Part shown: positions 22,010 to 32,768 of the stretch, piece by piece
How positions within the stretch are numbered: the first letter of the stretch is position 1
Layout of the letters: every line of letters starts with the position of its first letter
From: Hydrangea macrophylla
Lineage: Eukaryota > Streptophyta > Magnoliopsida > Cornales > Hydrangeaceae
Reading direction: 5' to 3'
Length of the DNA stretch: 64,000 nt
Assembly: GCA_033977485.1 (NCBI GenBank)
Contig: CM066982.1
Location: forward strand, 11,399,218 to 11,463,217
Notes under the pieces: generated by a model
The model's database searches: none
Told to the model about the DNA's origin: nothing
Seen by the model: the letters and a program-made list of their open reading frames with translations, nothing else
Program-made: the position numbers and the translations under genes

Positions 22010-23440
22010 GTTTCTATAATTCTCTTCTTCATTTTTGTGATTCTACTTTTTCCTCTTTAGTACTTAATTTAGTTTTTTGTGGAATTCGAGAAACAAGTAC
22101 AACTGTGCTTTTATTTCATTTTTGTTATGCATAAATTGCATTGGAATTGTAATGTAAACAGCCTTAGTGGAAAATGAGTGTTTTGGAAATTTTATTAGGA
22201 CTGTTAGGACGTGTAATGACAAATTAGGACTCTCATATAAGTGGTTTGGATGAATAAGCTTATTGATTTTAATGTCAATATAGGTGGTGGTAAAAATGAG
22301 TTGGGTACCCTCCGTTTCCCTTATAGAGAATATAGATTAACGAAATTAATTGTTCTGTCAATATGTGATATGAAAAGCATTGGACCAGTTCATCACACGA
22401 TTGAGTCAATGAACCATAAATCAGTCAGCTCACCATGTGAGTATGTGATATGATGAACTCCAACTGTTTGATGTAATGCATAAAAGAAAGAGATAAGTGT
22501 TTTATCTTATAAATCAGCGACCAATTCTTGCAATACACAAGTTAACTTAATATATCATTGTATCAAATTATCGCGGTCACTGGACTAATGCAATAGGATT
22601 TATTAGATGAGTTTAAGTCTTTACATCAATCTTATCTCCTAATTTGTCTTTTTCTTCTTGATAAAATGATTACAGATTCATTTTCTCTCTCCTTTTTACT
22701 GTACACAAGTCAAAAGTTTCATCATCATCAATTTTGTTCAATTCATACACTGTTCACGGTAGTGGTAGATTAGAGGCCAAAGAAGTCACGAGTAAACTCG
22801 TAAGCACTCCCTTGTTGCATTCATGCTCGTAGTTAATTAGCTTGAATCTAGCTTATCTAATTTTTTCATTTGAAAAAAAAAAAAAAATCAAGGTTTAATA
22901 ATAAATCTACAAGTACTCAGCATTCCTACTTAAGTCTGGCTCGATAAAGTTTGAAAATTAATTATTGAATTTTTAGTGTTAAAAATTTCAAGCCACTAAA
23001 TATATAGAAGTATTAAAAATAATGTTGCAAGTACTAAATCAAATGTATTCGGTGTTTCTTTTCAGTCTAGTTTTTTTAACTCTCAACAGAGTTTTTAATT
23101 ACTTTTCCAGTTATACATATAAGTCATACATTGTCAAACTCACAGGGGGTAAAAAAAAAAATTATTGATGGTGTTAATCACAAATTTTAACAACTAAGCT
23201 AGCTAAAAAGTTCTGCAAGTATAACAAAATGAAGTTTGGACTAAGGTTTATTCAGTTTCTTGTCTTTTTATTTTTTTCCTTTCTTTTTTCTTTATTATTT
23301 ATAATTTATTTTATTGGCTCTTGGAAGATATATTAGTTAACGATTCATTTGAATAACTGTTAATTCTTATTCTCAACTTTGTGATTTTAATGGGTATAGT
23401 AAGTGTGAAATTAAAATGAAATAAAATTACATTTTATTTA
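22010..23440. other. AT-rich intergenic DNA, no gene recognised
   Basis: 1.4 kb between the old gypsy LTR and the Tat element. Only short accidental ORFs (longest about 70 codons at 22241), poly-A/poly-T runs and no recognisable domain. Probably host spacer or very degraded repeat. Confidence 0.6.
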
Positions 23441-23445
23441 GTGAG
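23441..23445. repeat. Target-site duplication GTGAG (left copy)
   Basis: GTGAG here and at 34704-34708 flank the outermost TG and CA of the Tat element exactly, confirming both ends. Confidence 0.97.
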
Positions 23446-24687
23446 TGTTTGCTAGTAGTAATGCGCGGGCGTGCCAGAACCAAAAGTGGTTCGGTGTGTG
23501 CAAACTAATTTCCTATATGCTTGAGTCAGTGATACTCAAGGCTTTCAGATCTGACTTCTAAACTAAACGATTGTGTACGGCGAGTAGGAAAGTACCCTCA
23601 CCAGAAATCCCTTGGCAGTACTGAAGCGCACAAGCCAAATAGTGTATGAGTTTACCAAGTAACCAATCACAAACGATTAATAAAATACAGATTTTATTAA
23701 ATGTTTGGAAACTATAACCAAAGAACAGATTCAGAACAGGCTCTGATCGTTCGTGAGAATGAAAACAGTAAAAGAAAAATAACAAAAAGAGGGTAGACCT
23801 ATTTGTTATGAATGCAGAAAGAACATAAAAGTTTGAATGCTTTTGAATGCTTTGTTGAATGCTGTTTTCGAGAGTGACGGGAGTGCCCTTGCAGCTTGGC
23901 CTGCCTCCATATTTATAGCGGCCATGATTGAATTCTGATTAGGAAAGGACTCCTTAGCTTGCGCCTTAAGCTATGTAATTGATTGGTTAGTTAGCAGAAA
24001 CCTTCCTTATCTCCCACCCTTGCCTTATCATTATCTTGATTGAAACAATCCCACCATCTCAGGGATCATCTCGTCTAAATCCAGCTGTTAGTGATAAGAT
24101 TCTTTCCCAAACGGACTCGGATTTCCCCAAATCTGGGGTGACGTCACAAATGGTAGCTGTCACCAGAACCGCCTTACCTCCACTCCCATCGGCCTCATGA
24201 CTGTGACTGAAGACTCATCGGACTCATGTAACGTCTTGTCATGTCTTTATGCCCGATAACATCTTTCCAGGTGCTCACGTCCGATCGGGCTCATCCCACC
24301 CACCTTTATCACTTTTCGTAGGTATGGTGTCCGATCGTTGGTACATTCATGTTCCCTAACTCCCCATCGGGCTCCCGTTCTGACAAATGCCCGATGAAGT
24401 CCTCCATTCCTGGCGTCCCAATCGGTCTCCAACGTGTGTCATTGCTCCATTACTTCCACCATTGATGCCCGATAGACCAATGCGGGTCTGATGCTGCCTA
24501 TCGGGCTCCATCCCATGGAACATCCGGGTTGCCTTCTCTAAACTTCTGGTGACGCTTCCCCTAAGCCCGATGTCATCACCTACTCCGGACCAACCGACCT
24601 CTGATATGCCCATGCCCGACTATCTCTAGGCCCATATCCTCATATCAATCGGGCTGGAAAACCTTCGGCGGTTTTTAGGTGCAAACA
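23446..24687 (-). mobile_element. 3' LTR of the Tat element
   Basis: Begins TGTTTGCTAGTAG and ends GGTGCAAACA. It carries copies of the TATA box (23910-23917, minus) and a TGACGTCA palindrome (24139-24146), and about ten CCCGAT/ATCGGG words between 24250 and 24655. Small ORFs here are not genes. Confidence 0.95.
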
Positions 24688-24705
24688 ATTGCCCCCCAAA
24701 AGGTC
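24688..24705 (-). promoter_or_regulatory. Polypurine tract of the Tat element
   Basis: The minus strand reads CCTTTTGGGGGGCAAT directly before the 3' LTR. A G6 run is the plus-strand primer; a nearly identical tract precedes the LTR at 44531-45140. Confidence 0.8.
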
Positions 24706-24832
24706 ATATCAAACGTCCCGTCCTTAGTTGATGTGACATTTTAAATTTAAAAACTTGTGCCACGTGTCACCCATGCAGAAAATGTCAGATCATCGAGAAT
24801 CCCACTAGTCATTCCTCATTAAATGCAACGCG

Positions 24833-24839
24833 TATAAAG
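24833..24839 (+). promoter_or_regulatory. Candidate promoter of the antisense PMD gene
   Basis: TATAAAG on the plus strand in CGCGTATAAAGC, 105 bp upstream of the ATG at 24944. It is followed by a CT-rich leader (24856-24912) typical of plant 5' UTRs, and the start context is AGAAATGGCT, a strong plant translation start. It lies inside the element but outside the LTR, so the gene could be transcribed independently and opposite to gag-pol. Inference from sequence only. Confidence 0.5.
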
Positions 24840-24943
24840 CAAAGATTTTCAAAAATCTCTTCACCTTCTCAATCGCGTCTTTCTGCTTTCTCTCTCTAGA
24901 CTTCATCTCTTCCGGCGACACCAAACTCCATCCTGTCACAGAA

Positions 24944-26455
24944 ATGGCTCCCAAAACAGCTCCAGCAGCAGCCTCTAAGGGTAAGAAGACGTTCGTAGAC
25001 GCTCCCCCACCACGGAACCGTTGCAGAGAGATCAGGACCCTCGCAAAAACCCACGCCGCTAACATCTCCACCGAGTACCTCACCCCTTACTGCTCTTCTG
25101 ACGGTGCTCCGGTAGCACTAGGGCTTGGCGCAACGTTTCAAGGTGTCATTCCAGCGGACTTCCTCCCTTTCTTCCCACCGGTAGACAACGAAATGTTCCT
25201 CCAGCTTCCGGCCCACTGGAACAAGGCATGGACTGCAGCACACCCCATTAGGGGATGGCCTGCCCCAGCAACGGATTGGGACAGATGGGTAGCAAGAGTA
25301 TCGGCCTCAAAGGCCGATACCTGGAAGCGCACGGGCATATATGAAGCTATTATGCTCAGTCGGGCGAAGCTGGAGATAGACCGTCCACTCTTTTTTGCAA
25401 CACTCCTGTTCTGGTCGGCCTCGTGCAATGGGTTCCTCTTCCGCTGTGGCCCGATGGCTCCCACCATCAAGGACATTAGCTACTTGCTCGGGCTTCACCC
25501 TCACGGTCAAGAAGTCATGCCAGGCTTTCTGGATGTGGGCACTGCCAGCTTTTCCTATCCTCAACAAGAATCCGTGAGGGACGGGGCCGTGTCTTACAGA
25601 CCGATTACGGCCTTTGGTAACTTCTTAACAGCCTGCATGGGCGCTGATGGCACCGAAGTCTCAGACGCCGAGCATACGGCCTTTCTAATCTACTGGTTGA
25701 ACCGATACCTTTTCTGCTCAGCCAGCCAAGCCATCACCAAGGAGTACACAACACTAGCCTTGGCTCTTGCTTCTGGGAAGCCACTGGCCTTGGCCAGCTT
25801 AGTCTGGGCCCATCTTGTCCGTGGCATAACGGACTTTGTGCACTCGGGCTTTGGGGCTGGGGGAAGCCCGATTTGGATTCTCCAGGTCTGGCTCTATTCT
25901 TACTTCCGAGAGTTCCAGCCAACCATCCCTCAACGGGCCGATACCCCAATTTCCGCCACAAAATTTGTGGACGTGACACCTTCCTCCCATTCTTTTGAGG
26001 AATGTTTTATATTTTTCTACCAAGGGTGTTCCCCTCGGGCTATCAACCTTTTCACACCCTTTTTCTCTCTTCAATTTTGTTCCTTTTTACAACTTTCCAC
26101 CGACCCGGCCAACTGGGGCCCGGGTACTCAAAAAACCTACAACGAAATCTTCTCTAGCTACTTGGTGGCTAGAGACATATTTTTTATCCCATCAATCCCT
26201 TCGGCCAATAACAAATGCGGGGCCGAATATTACTTTGCCCCGATGTACGCCCGCCAATTCGGGCTTTCTCAGCTAGTGCCCGTTCCACCGGGCATCACTG
26301 TCAATGTTGACTGGGTGGAGCGCGGCCTTATCGTCAACGATGAGCAAGTAAAAAAAAATCAAGGGCAGGTCGGACAAACTCAAGTCCGCTTTCAACTTCA
26401 CCCCATTCTCTGCCCGGCCTGTGGGATCAGAGGCGTTCACAAATTGGTGGACTGA
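24944..26455 (+). CDS. Plant mobile domain (PMD) protein, antisense extra gene of the Tat element
   Basis: A 503-codon ORF without interruption, opposite to gag-pol. The N-terminus is basic and alanine-rich (MAPKTAPAAASKGKK). Residues about 95-430 resemble the plant mobile domain ('aminotransferase-like, plant mobile domain'): W-rich start (HWNKAWTAAHPIRGW), FFATLLFWSASCNGFLFRCG, then PTIKDISYLLGLHPHG, the most diagnostic block. PMD is known both in plant host proteins of the MAIN/MAIL1 type, linked to silencing and genome stability, and in transposable elements; its biochemical activity is not settled. The gene ends 18 bp from the end of integrase, tail to tail. It stays open while gag-pol has several breaks. 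Retrotransposon-borne extra ORFs are known in Tat/Athila elements; this specific family may or may not be catalogued. Confidence 0.8.
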   Translation: MAPKTAPAAASKGKKTFVDAPPPRNRCREIRTLAKTHAANISTEYLTPYCSSDGAPVALGLGATFQGVIPADFLPFFPPVDNEMFLQLPAHWNKAWTAAHPIRGWPAPATDWDRWVARVSASKADTWKRTGIYEAIMLSRAKLEIDRPLFFATLLFWSASCNGFLFRCGPMAPTIKDISYLLGLHPHGQEVMPGFLDVGTASFSYPQQESVRDGAVSYRPITAFGNFLTACMGADGTEVSDAEHTAFLIYWLNRYLFCSASQAITKEYTTLALALASGKPLALASLVWAHLVRGITDFVHSGFGAGGSPIWILQVWLYSYFREFQPTIPQRADTPISATKFVDVTPSSHSFEECFIFFYQGCSPRAINLFTPFFSLQFCSFLQLSTDPANWGPGTQKTYNEIFSSYLVARDIFFIPSIPSANNKCGAEYYFAPMYARQFGLSQLVPVPPGITVNVDWVERGLIVNDEQVKKNQGQVGQTQVRFQLHPILCPACGIRGVHKLVD

Positions 26456-26473
26456 TCGGGCAAGCCGAATATT

Positions 26474-28318
26474 TCATAAAGCTCTCCTGGCCGATCGGAC
26501 GGTGACTTCCATTGGTAACATAACGTCGTGCCCGTAAGTTAACATGAATGGTGTGACTCCGGTGCTGGACCTCTTAGACGTCCGATAGGCCCATAGTGCC
26601 TCAGACAACAACTTGTCCCACTCCCTAGGGTTCTCATCGATCATCTTCTCAACGATCCCCTTAAAGATCTTGTTGGTTGACTCGGCCTGACCGTTAGCTT
26701 GAGCATAGTATGGGGTAGAGTTGAGAATTTTAATCCCTCTGCTCTCTACAAAAGCGGTCGTCTCGACCCCTGTGAACACAGACCCTTGGTCGGCCGTTAT
26801 GGTTTCTGGCAGGCCGAATCGATGTATGATGTGTTCTTCAATGAATTTTATCACGGTGGCCTGGGTCACCGTTTTACATGGTATGGCCTCGGCCCACTTA
26901 GTGAAGTAATCCGTCGCCACTAAAATGAAACAGTGTTGGCCTGATGATGGTGGCAGGACTTTGCCAATTAGATCCATAGCCCATCCCCTGAACGGCCATG
27001 GTTTTATTATTGGTTGGAGCTCCTTAGCCGGTACATGCTGGATCGGGCCATGCTTCTGACACGCTTGGCATCCCTTTGCATAGCTGATACAATCCTTCAG
27101 CATACCTGGCCAATAATAGTTATACCTTCTCAGCAACCATTTCATTTTTGTACCGGCCTGATGAGCCCCACAGATCCCTTCATGCACTTCGGCCATAACC
27201 TGCATGGCCTGTTTCTTGCCTAAACACCTCAAAATCACGTCGTCACCGATGGGCTTTTTAAACAATTCTCCATCAAGTATCACAAATCGGACTGCGAACA
27301 ATCTAACTTTCCGGTCTGCCCTGACATTTGGGTGATTCAGGTACTCAATGATAGGCCTTCTCCAGTCGTCGTCCTCCATTAAGACCGAATTAGTGCTAGT
27401 ATACCAACCTCTCTTTGCAACTGAAGGTAACAGTCGGACATGAACCGTGATAACTTGGTCTTCCAAAGCCTTTGTAGAAGACGAGGCCGATCCTGCCTTT
27501 GCCAGCTTATCGGCCTCGGTATTCGTAGACCTAGGGATATAACTCACGCTAATATCATCAAACTTGTCCATGAGCTGCGTGGTGACAGAGTGAAACGGGC
27601 ATAATTCCCAACTTTTTATCTGGAACTCTCCTGATATCTGCCCGATCACTAGCCCTGAGTCTCCCTTTATGTGTACGGACGATGCCCCCAACTCAAGGAG
27701 TATCTCTAGTCCGATAATTAATGCTTCGTATTCGGCCTGGTTGTTTGTGCACTTGAAATCGAGCCGAAATGACATTTTTGTCTTCTTATACTTGGGTGAT
27801 ACAATGACCACACCTGTCCCAGCACCCCCTGCACTTTTGGACCCATCAAAGATCAATGTCCATGGGACCAAGGAAGTGTTTAGTACTTTAGGTGCTGGTA
27901 GCAACTCTCCCAGATCAGTTGAATCTGGGTGATCAGCCAAGAAATTGGCTATAGCCTGGCCTTTAACCGATTGCTGTGATCGGTATTGGATGGCAAATTC
28001 CATCAGGGCCAACGTCCATTTTCCAATTCGGCCTCTCATGATTGGTCTTGACAACATATATTTTATCACATCGGTTTGACATATAATATAAGTAGAAACG
28101 GGCAACATATACGTTCTTAACTTCTGTGATGAAAAATACAATGCCAAGCATAATTTCTCAATCGGCGCATAGCGCTGCTCGATTGGAGTTAATATTCTGC
28201 TTAAGTAATAAACGGCCTGCTCATTTCCCTGCTCATTATCCTGAGCTAACATACTTCCTATAGAGCAGTCAGAAGCCGATATATACAATTTAAGGTACCT
28301 ACCCTTCTTGGGTGGCAT
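26474..28318 (-). pseudogene. Tat pol: RNase H, archaeal-type RNase H, integrase (C-terminus missing)
   Basis: 614 open codons. Residues 1-140: retroviral-type RNase H (LYISASDCSIGSML, YAPIEKLCLALYF, ADHPDS). Residues about 153-275: a second, archaeal-type RNase H with the acidic set FDGSKSAGGAG (Asp158), NNQAEYEAL, GDSGLVIGQ and TEADKLAK, a hallmark of the Tat lineage. Integrase follows: HEGICGAHQAG...CQACQKHG zinc finger and the DDE triad Asp449, Asp510, Glu546 (60 and 35 residues between). The ORF stops after LPMEVTVRSARRAL, so the usual C-terminal integrase domain is absent; the antisense PMD gene begins 18 bp beyond. It is the same frame as the RT segment, separated by TAG at 28382-28384, so the Met at 28318 is not the true start. 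Confidence 0.9.
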
Positions 28319-28381
28319 TAAAACTGGGGAAGTTGACAGATATTGCTTAATTCCCTCAAAGGCCTGTTGATGGCTGTCTTC

Positions 28382-29647
28382 CTACTTGAATTCTTCGTCG
28401 GTCTTGATCTTCAATAGTGGGGTCCATACTTGGGTCTTTCTTGCACAGTTGGATATGAATCTTCTCAGGAAATTAATCTGCCCAAGCAGCCTTTGAAGCT
28501 CTTTCTTATTGGCTGGTGGCTTTGCTGCCTGTATTGCTCGAGCCTTGTTCTTGTCCACCTCTATCCCTCTTTGATGCACCAGGAATCCTAAGAAGTTCCC
28601 TGCCGAGACGCCGAAAGCACAATTGAGAGGGTTCATTTTTAGTTTGTGAGCCCGCATTCTTTCAAATGCTTTTTCTAAGTCTCTCAAGTGATCGGCGTTG
28701 TCGCTCGATTTTACCACCACATCATCAATGTAAACCTCCATGAAATGCCCGATCATATCATGGAAGATTGAATTCATCGTCCTCTGATATGTGGCTCCAA
28801 CGTTCTTTAGTCCGAAAGGCATGACAACCCATTCAAAGGTTCCAATTGCCCCCGGGCACCGGAAAGCTGTCTTCGGGACGTCCTGCTCAGCGATGTAAAT
28901 CTGGTTGTACCCTGAGTGCCCGTCCATAAAGGACAAAATTTTATGTTTGGCGGCCGAATCAATCAATTGATCGGCCATGGGCATAGGGTACTCGTCTTTT
29001 GGGGTAGCTAGGTTTAGATTTCTGAAATCAATACAGACTCTCAGCTTACCATTTTTCTTCACCACTGGGACTACATTTGATACCCATTCCACGTACCTAG
29101 CTGTCCGAATGAAGCCAGCTCCCAAAAGTCTCTCAATTTCTTCTTTCACCTTCATCGTGACTTCAGGTGACATGCGCCGTGGGAGCTGTTTGAACGGCCT
29201 AAAACCCGGCTTAATTGGAAATCGGTGCTCCACCAATTCTCTGGATAGTCTGGGCATCTCATCGTAATCCCAAGCAAAGCAATCCTTGTATTTGTGTAAG
29301 AGAGCAATGATCTCGGCCTGGAACCGCGGTTCAAGCACCTGACTCACATATGTGGGTTTATGCTCTCCTTCATTACCCAGGTTGATCTCCAATAGTGGAT
29401 CCTGCACGTTGGCCTTCAAGTCATCAAGCTTGGCTATGGCCGTTTCGAGTTCATCCATTTGAATCTCTTCCTCTATTGGCGTTTCTTCTTCATAGATACA
29501 ATCGGCCAGATTAATCATTCCGTCCACAGGGCCGATCTCTAATGTCCTATCGGCCAGATATGCGCACCATCTGGCCATGCTGGCCTTGAGGGCCAGCTGT
29601 CTTTTAACTTCAATTGGTCGTGGATCCATCGAAGTCTTCTTGTTCAT
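28382..29647 (-). pseudogene. Tat pol: reverse transcriptase
   Basis: 421 codons. RT motifs in order: LLGAGFIRTARYVEWVSNVV, LRVCIDFRNLN, GHSGYNQI, TFEWVVMPFGLKN and the active site VYIDDVVV (Asp308-Asp309), then FLGFLVHQRGIEVD and LLGQINFLRRFI. The closing TAG (28382-28384) falls where a Trp codon is expected and the frame simply continues in the RNase H segment. The 38-bp overlap with the protease ORF in another phase suggests a one-base indel near 29610-29647. That overlap could mimic a programmed frameshift, but I see no slippery site there. Confidence 0.88.
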
Positions 29648-30977
29648 TAATCTCTATCGGCCTTGATTCTTCTGTCCGACTGAGATTATGATAACCAAAC
29701 TTTAAGTTTGGTAGAATTTCTTTACGGAATGTGGCTGCATTTGGTCTGCCCAGTTTGCCGCATCCTAGTAATTTGATAGGTCCGATATCATCTTCGTATA
29801 ATACTGCATCGGCTGTCTGCACCCGGGCAACGAATGGCTTTGTATCGGCCCCAACCACTTCCACTTCGTCATCTCTCCAAAAGATCAACAATTGATGGAG
29901 AGTGGAAGGGATGCAGTAATTGGGATGGATCCAATCACGGCCAAGCAACGCATTGTACGCGGCCGATGTCTCAACGATGAAAAAGGCTGTCATGGCCGTT
30001 TGGGTTCCAACAGTCAGCTCAAGAGGCAAGATGCCCTTTTTCATAGATGGTGTGCCCGTGAAGCTCTGAACATTCATCTCGGTCGGAATCAGTTCCGACT
30101 CAGATTTTTGAAGAATCCTCAGCATTATTTGGGGCATGATGTTGATGGTAGATCCCCCATTGATCAATATTCTATTCACGGGGATCCCCTCAATGTGACC
30201 CTTTACGTACAACGGCTTCAGGTGCTGAGACATTTGATAGGTAGGTTTTTCGAAAACCACCTTGACTGGTCCCGCTGGTTTCAACCCTTCTTCAGTTTGG
30301 ATCCCTTTCGGCCTCAAGATGGTTATCTTAGGCCGATCGGTTTGTATATCGGTAGCATCCACGTTCTTGCTCGTAGCCTCTACCACCTTGGGTCTGACGG
30401 TTTCTCCACCACCCCAACATAAACTTTCTATTACTGCCGACTCCTTGGTCTGGCCTTCTATTACGTCACCTTCTATGGCCGTTGGCTGATCTGGTTTGGC
30501 CATGAATGGCATGGGAAGAGTAAACACCATGTTTGAGGATAGACTTTTCGGGATTGTTCCGAATTGAATTGGTGTATCATCCTCATCTTCATAATCATCG
30601 ACCTCCTCCATTGGATGGACCAATGGCTCACACTTCTTTTCTTGTTCAAAAAGTTTCTTTAAGCGCTCTGTGGCATGAATCGCCCCTTTGCCCGCTTTCT
30701 TGTCGAAAACGAGCTCATCTTCTTCCATGGCCATTATCTGTTTGTCGGCCTTACGCTGAGGGGACCTTGGAGGATTCTGGACCCGACCCTTCGAGTGCTG
30801 CCGTTCCCTCTCGGCCTGTCTCACCCTCTGATACCTCCTCTTCTGAGACCTGCTGTATTGAGGCATAACTGGAAATTTTGGATGTTCAGCTCTATACCAC
30901 CTCCCATCACTCACTCTTGGTGGGAGTATCATTCGGGAGCGAATGTCCGATGCTTCAACCCTTTGTGAGGCACTCAT
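29610..30977 (-). pseudogene. Tat protease region with altered catalytic site
   Basis: 455 codons in the same phase as gag, separated from it by TGA at 30984-30986 (likely from CGA). The N-terminal half is a basic, low-complexity linker (SRSQKRRYQRVRQAERERQ). The protease lies at about residues 245-360 with ILINGGSTINIMP and the flap ALLGRDWIH. The catalytic Asp expected before GGS is Asn273 (codon AAT at 30159-30161), a G-to-A change that should abolish proteolysis. The C-terminus NEQEDFDGSTTN overlaps the RT ORF. Not functional as a polyprotein. Confidence 0.85.
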
Positions 30978-30983
30978 TGTGGG

Positions 30984-32768
30984 TCATGATCGATATTGCC
31001 TTTCTTCCATATGACTCGAGCTAGGCATACCCATTGCTGGCGGCGGCTTCGGCTTCCACTCGGGCTTTACGCGTCCCTGTTTGGGCAAGGAAAGCCTCTC
31101 ATGCACGGATCTTCTCGGGCTGTATTCTCGTCGTTCCTCAACTCTAGGCCTTTTGCTTGGGCTGGAGGCCCCTTTCTTAATATTGGCCTTGCACCTCGGA
31201 CACAGGCCTTGTTCTATCAGCTCTAGTTGGTGTCGTAAATCTGCGATCAAACTATCTATGGTTGATCGGGCTACCTCGACCTCAGCCTTTAGTTCTGCTT
31301 CCTTGCGTTCCTGGTATGTCCTCTGAAGCTCGCGAATAGTCACCTTCGGCCTATCAGTTTCCGAAACGGCAATTTGTTTCCCTTCCCTTTGCTTTGGGAC
31401 CTTCTCGCTGTCGGTCAAGTCTACCTTGGCCCTTGGCCGTGTCAGCTTGGTCAAATCGGGCACTACCATATTGGTTCCAGTGATCTGTGGGAACGGATTT
31501 GCATCAACTCCCATAGCTTTGTCCGAAAATTTGAACACTCCTTTCTCCACGTTTTCCTGTATCACATTACGAAAAACAACGCAGTTATTAGTGGAGTGTT
31601 TCCAGGAATTATGCCACTTACAATATTCCTTATTTTTTATGTCATCAGCCTTGGGGATCCGATGACCTTCACCTAGCCTAATCACTTTTTCAGCTAAAAG
31701 GGCGTCAAAAATCTGATCGGCCATTGTTATATCAAATGTGTAATTTTTTCCTACCTCGAACGCCATTTTTTTAGCAGCGGCGTTATTATTGACAGGTTTG
31801 TTCAAGGCATTACACACAATAGGCCATTTAGAGATTAGTTCGGCCATGTCGATTTCTGCCTCGAGGTCACAATCTGCTAGATGGACCTCGTAGTTGGGAT
31901 CTTTGTAGTATGTTCCTTTAGAAGAATTCTTCTTTTCCTGTTCATCAAGTAGGATACGCTCGTAACGGGCGGCCCTTGAAGCCAGCTCGAATAAATCACG
32001 GAAATCAGTCCCTTCGAACTTTTTGCGAAGCTCGAAAGACATTCCGCCCATAGCCATCTTTGCGTATTCCTCCTCGGGCAATATTGTCTTACATCTGTAC
32101 TTAGCCTTCCTGAATCGGGCTATATCTGTTTCAACGGTCTCTCCCACTAGTTGGAGCATCCTAGACAGATCTGCCAACGATATCTCGGGCTCAGTCCTAT
32201 AAAACTGCCCATGAAACAATTCCTCCATTGCTGGCCAGTTTCGTACTGAATTGGCCGGGAGATTGACATACCACAAAAACGCTATGCCCGTGAGCGAGTT
32301 TGGGAACAACCTTAGTTTTAAAGGGTCGCTACTGCCTGCATGGCCGCACTGCACAATGAATCGGCCTATGTGCTCTACCGTGGTATGCTCACTTTCCCCA
32401 GAAAATAGGGTAAAATTCGGAACTTTATACCCTTGTGGGAAATTAACTTGGTCAATTTCAGGCGGGTAAGGCCGTCGGTATGTCGGCCTCTCCATCCTTC
32501 TCATGAACGGGCCATACTCTTCGTGTATGGCCGCTACCAACTCTTCCCTGTTAATAGGCTGCGCAGCGGGTCGGGCATTCACCAAAGGGGGTGGTGGTTG
32601 CTGTTGGTTGATATTGGCCTGACGAAGCCAAAAATCATCATTATTCCTTTGCCCCCCAGCAGCGTTACCTGGGGGCATTTGTTGGCCGATTACCTCTGGG
32701 TTACGGCCCATCGTTGCAATTACTTCAGGCTGAGCCCCTGTTACCGGGGTTATTAGTGGAGGCGGCAA
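30984..32768 (-). pseudogene. Tat Gag, main part
   Basis: 594 codons. Proline/glutamine-rich start, then the gag capsid domain at about residues 105-275 (GYKVPNFTLFSGE, LKLRLFPNSLTGIAFLWYVNLP, MEELFHGQFYR, LSRMLQLVGETVETDIARFRKAKYRC, MAMGGMSFELRKKFEG). A second conserved block, YCKWHNSWKHSTNNCVVF, has a zinc-knuckle-like Cys/His pattern typical of Tat gags. The tail has a CPRCK pair (one CX2C) and a basic end. Ends at TGA, in frame with the protease ORF. The apparent start at 32768 lies just downstream of a one-base deletion. Confidence 0.85.

Noticed and set aside
22241..22453. 70-codon ORF as a small host gene
   Set aside because: No recognisable motif, no promoter or codon signal, and length within chance expectation.
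25138..25476. Minus-strand ORFs overlapping the PMD gene
   Set aside because: No domain; they are antisense shadows of a GC-richer coding sequence.
29610..29647. Programmed ribosomal frameshift between protease and RT of the Tat element
   Set aside because: No slippery heptamer or pseudoknot is evident, and several other random lesions occur in the same gag-pol, so a simple indel is more likely.
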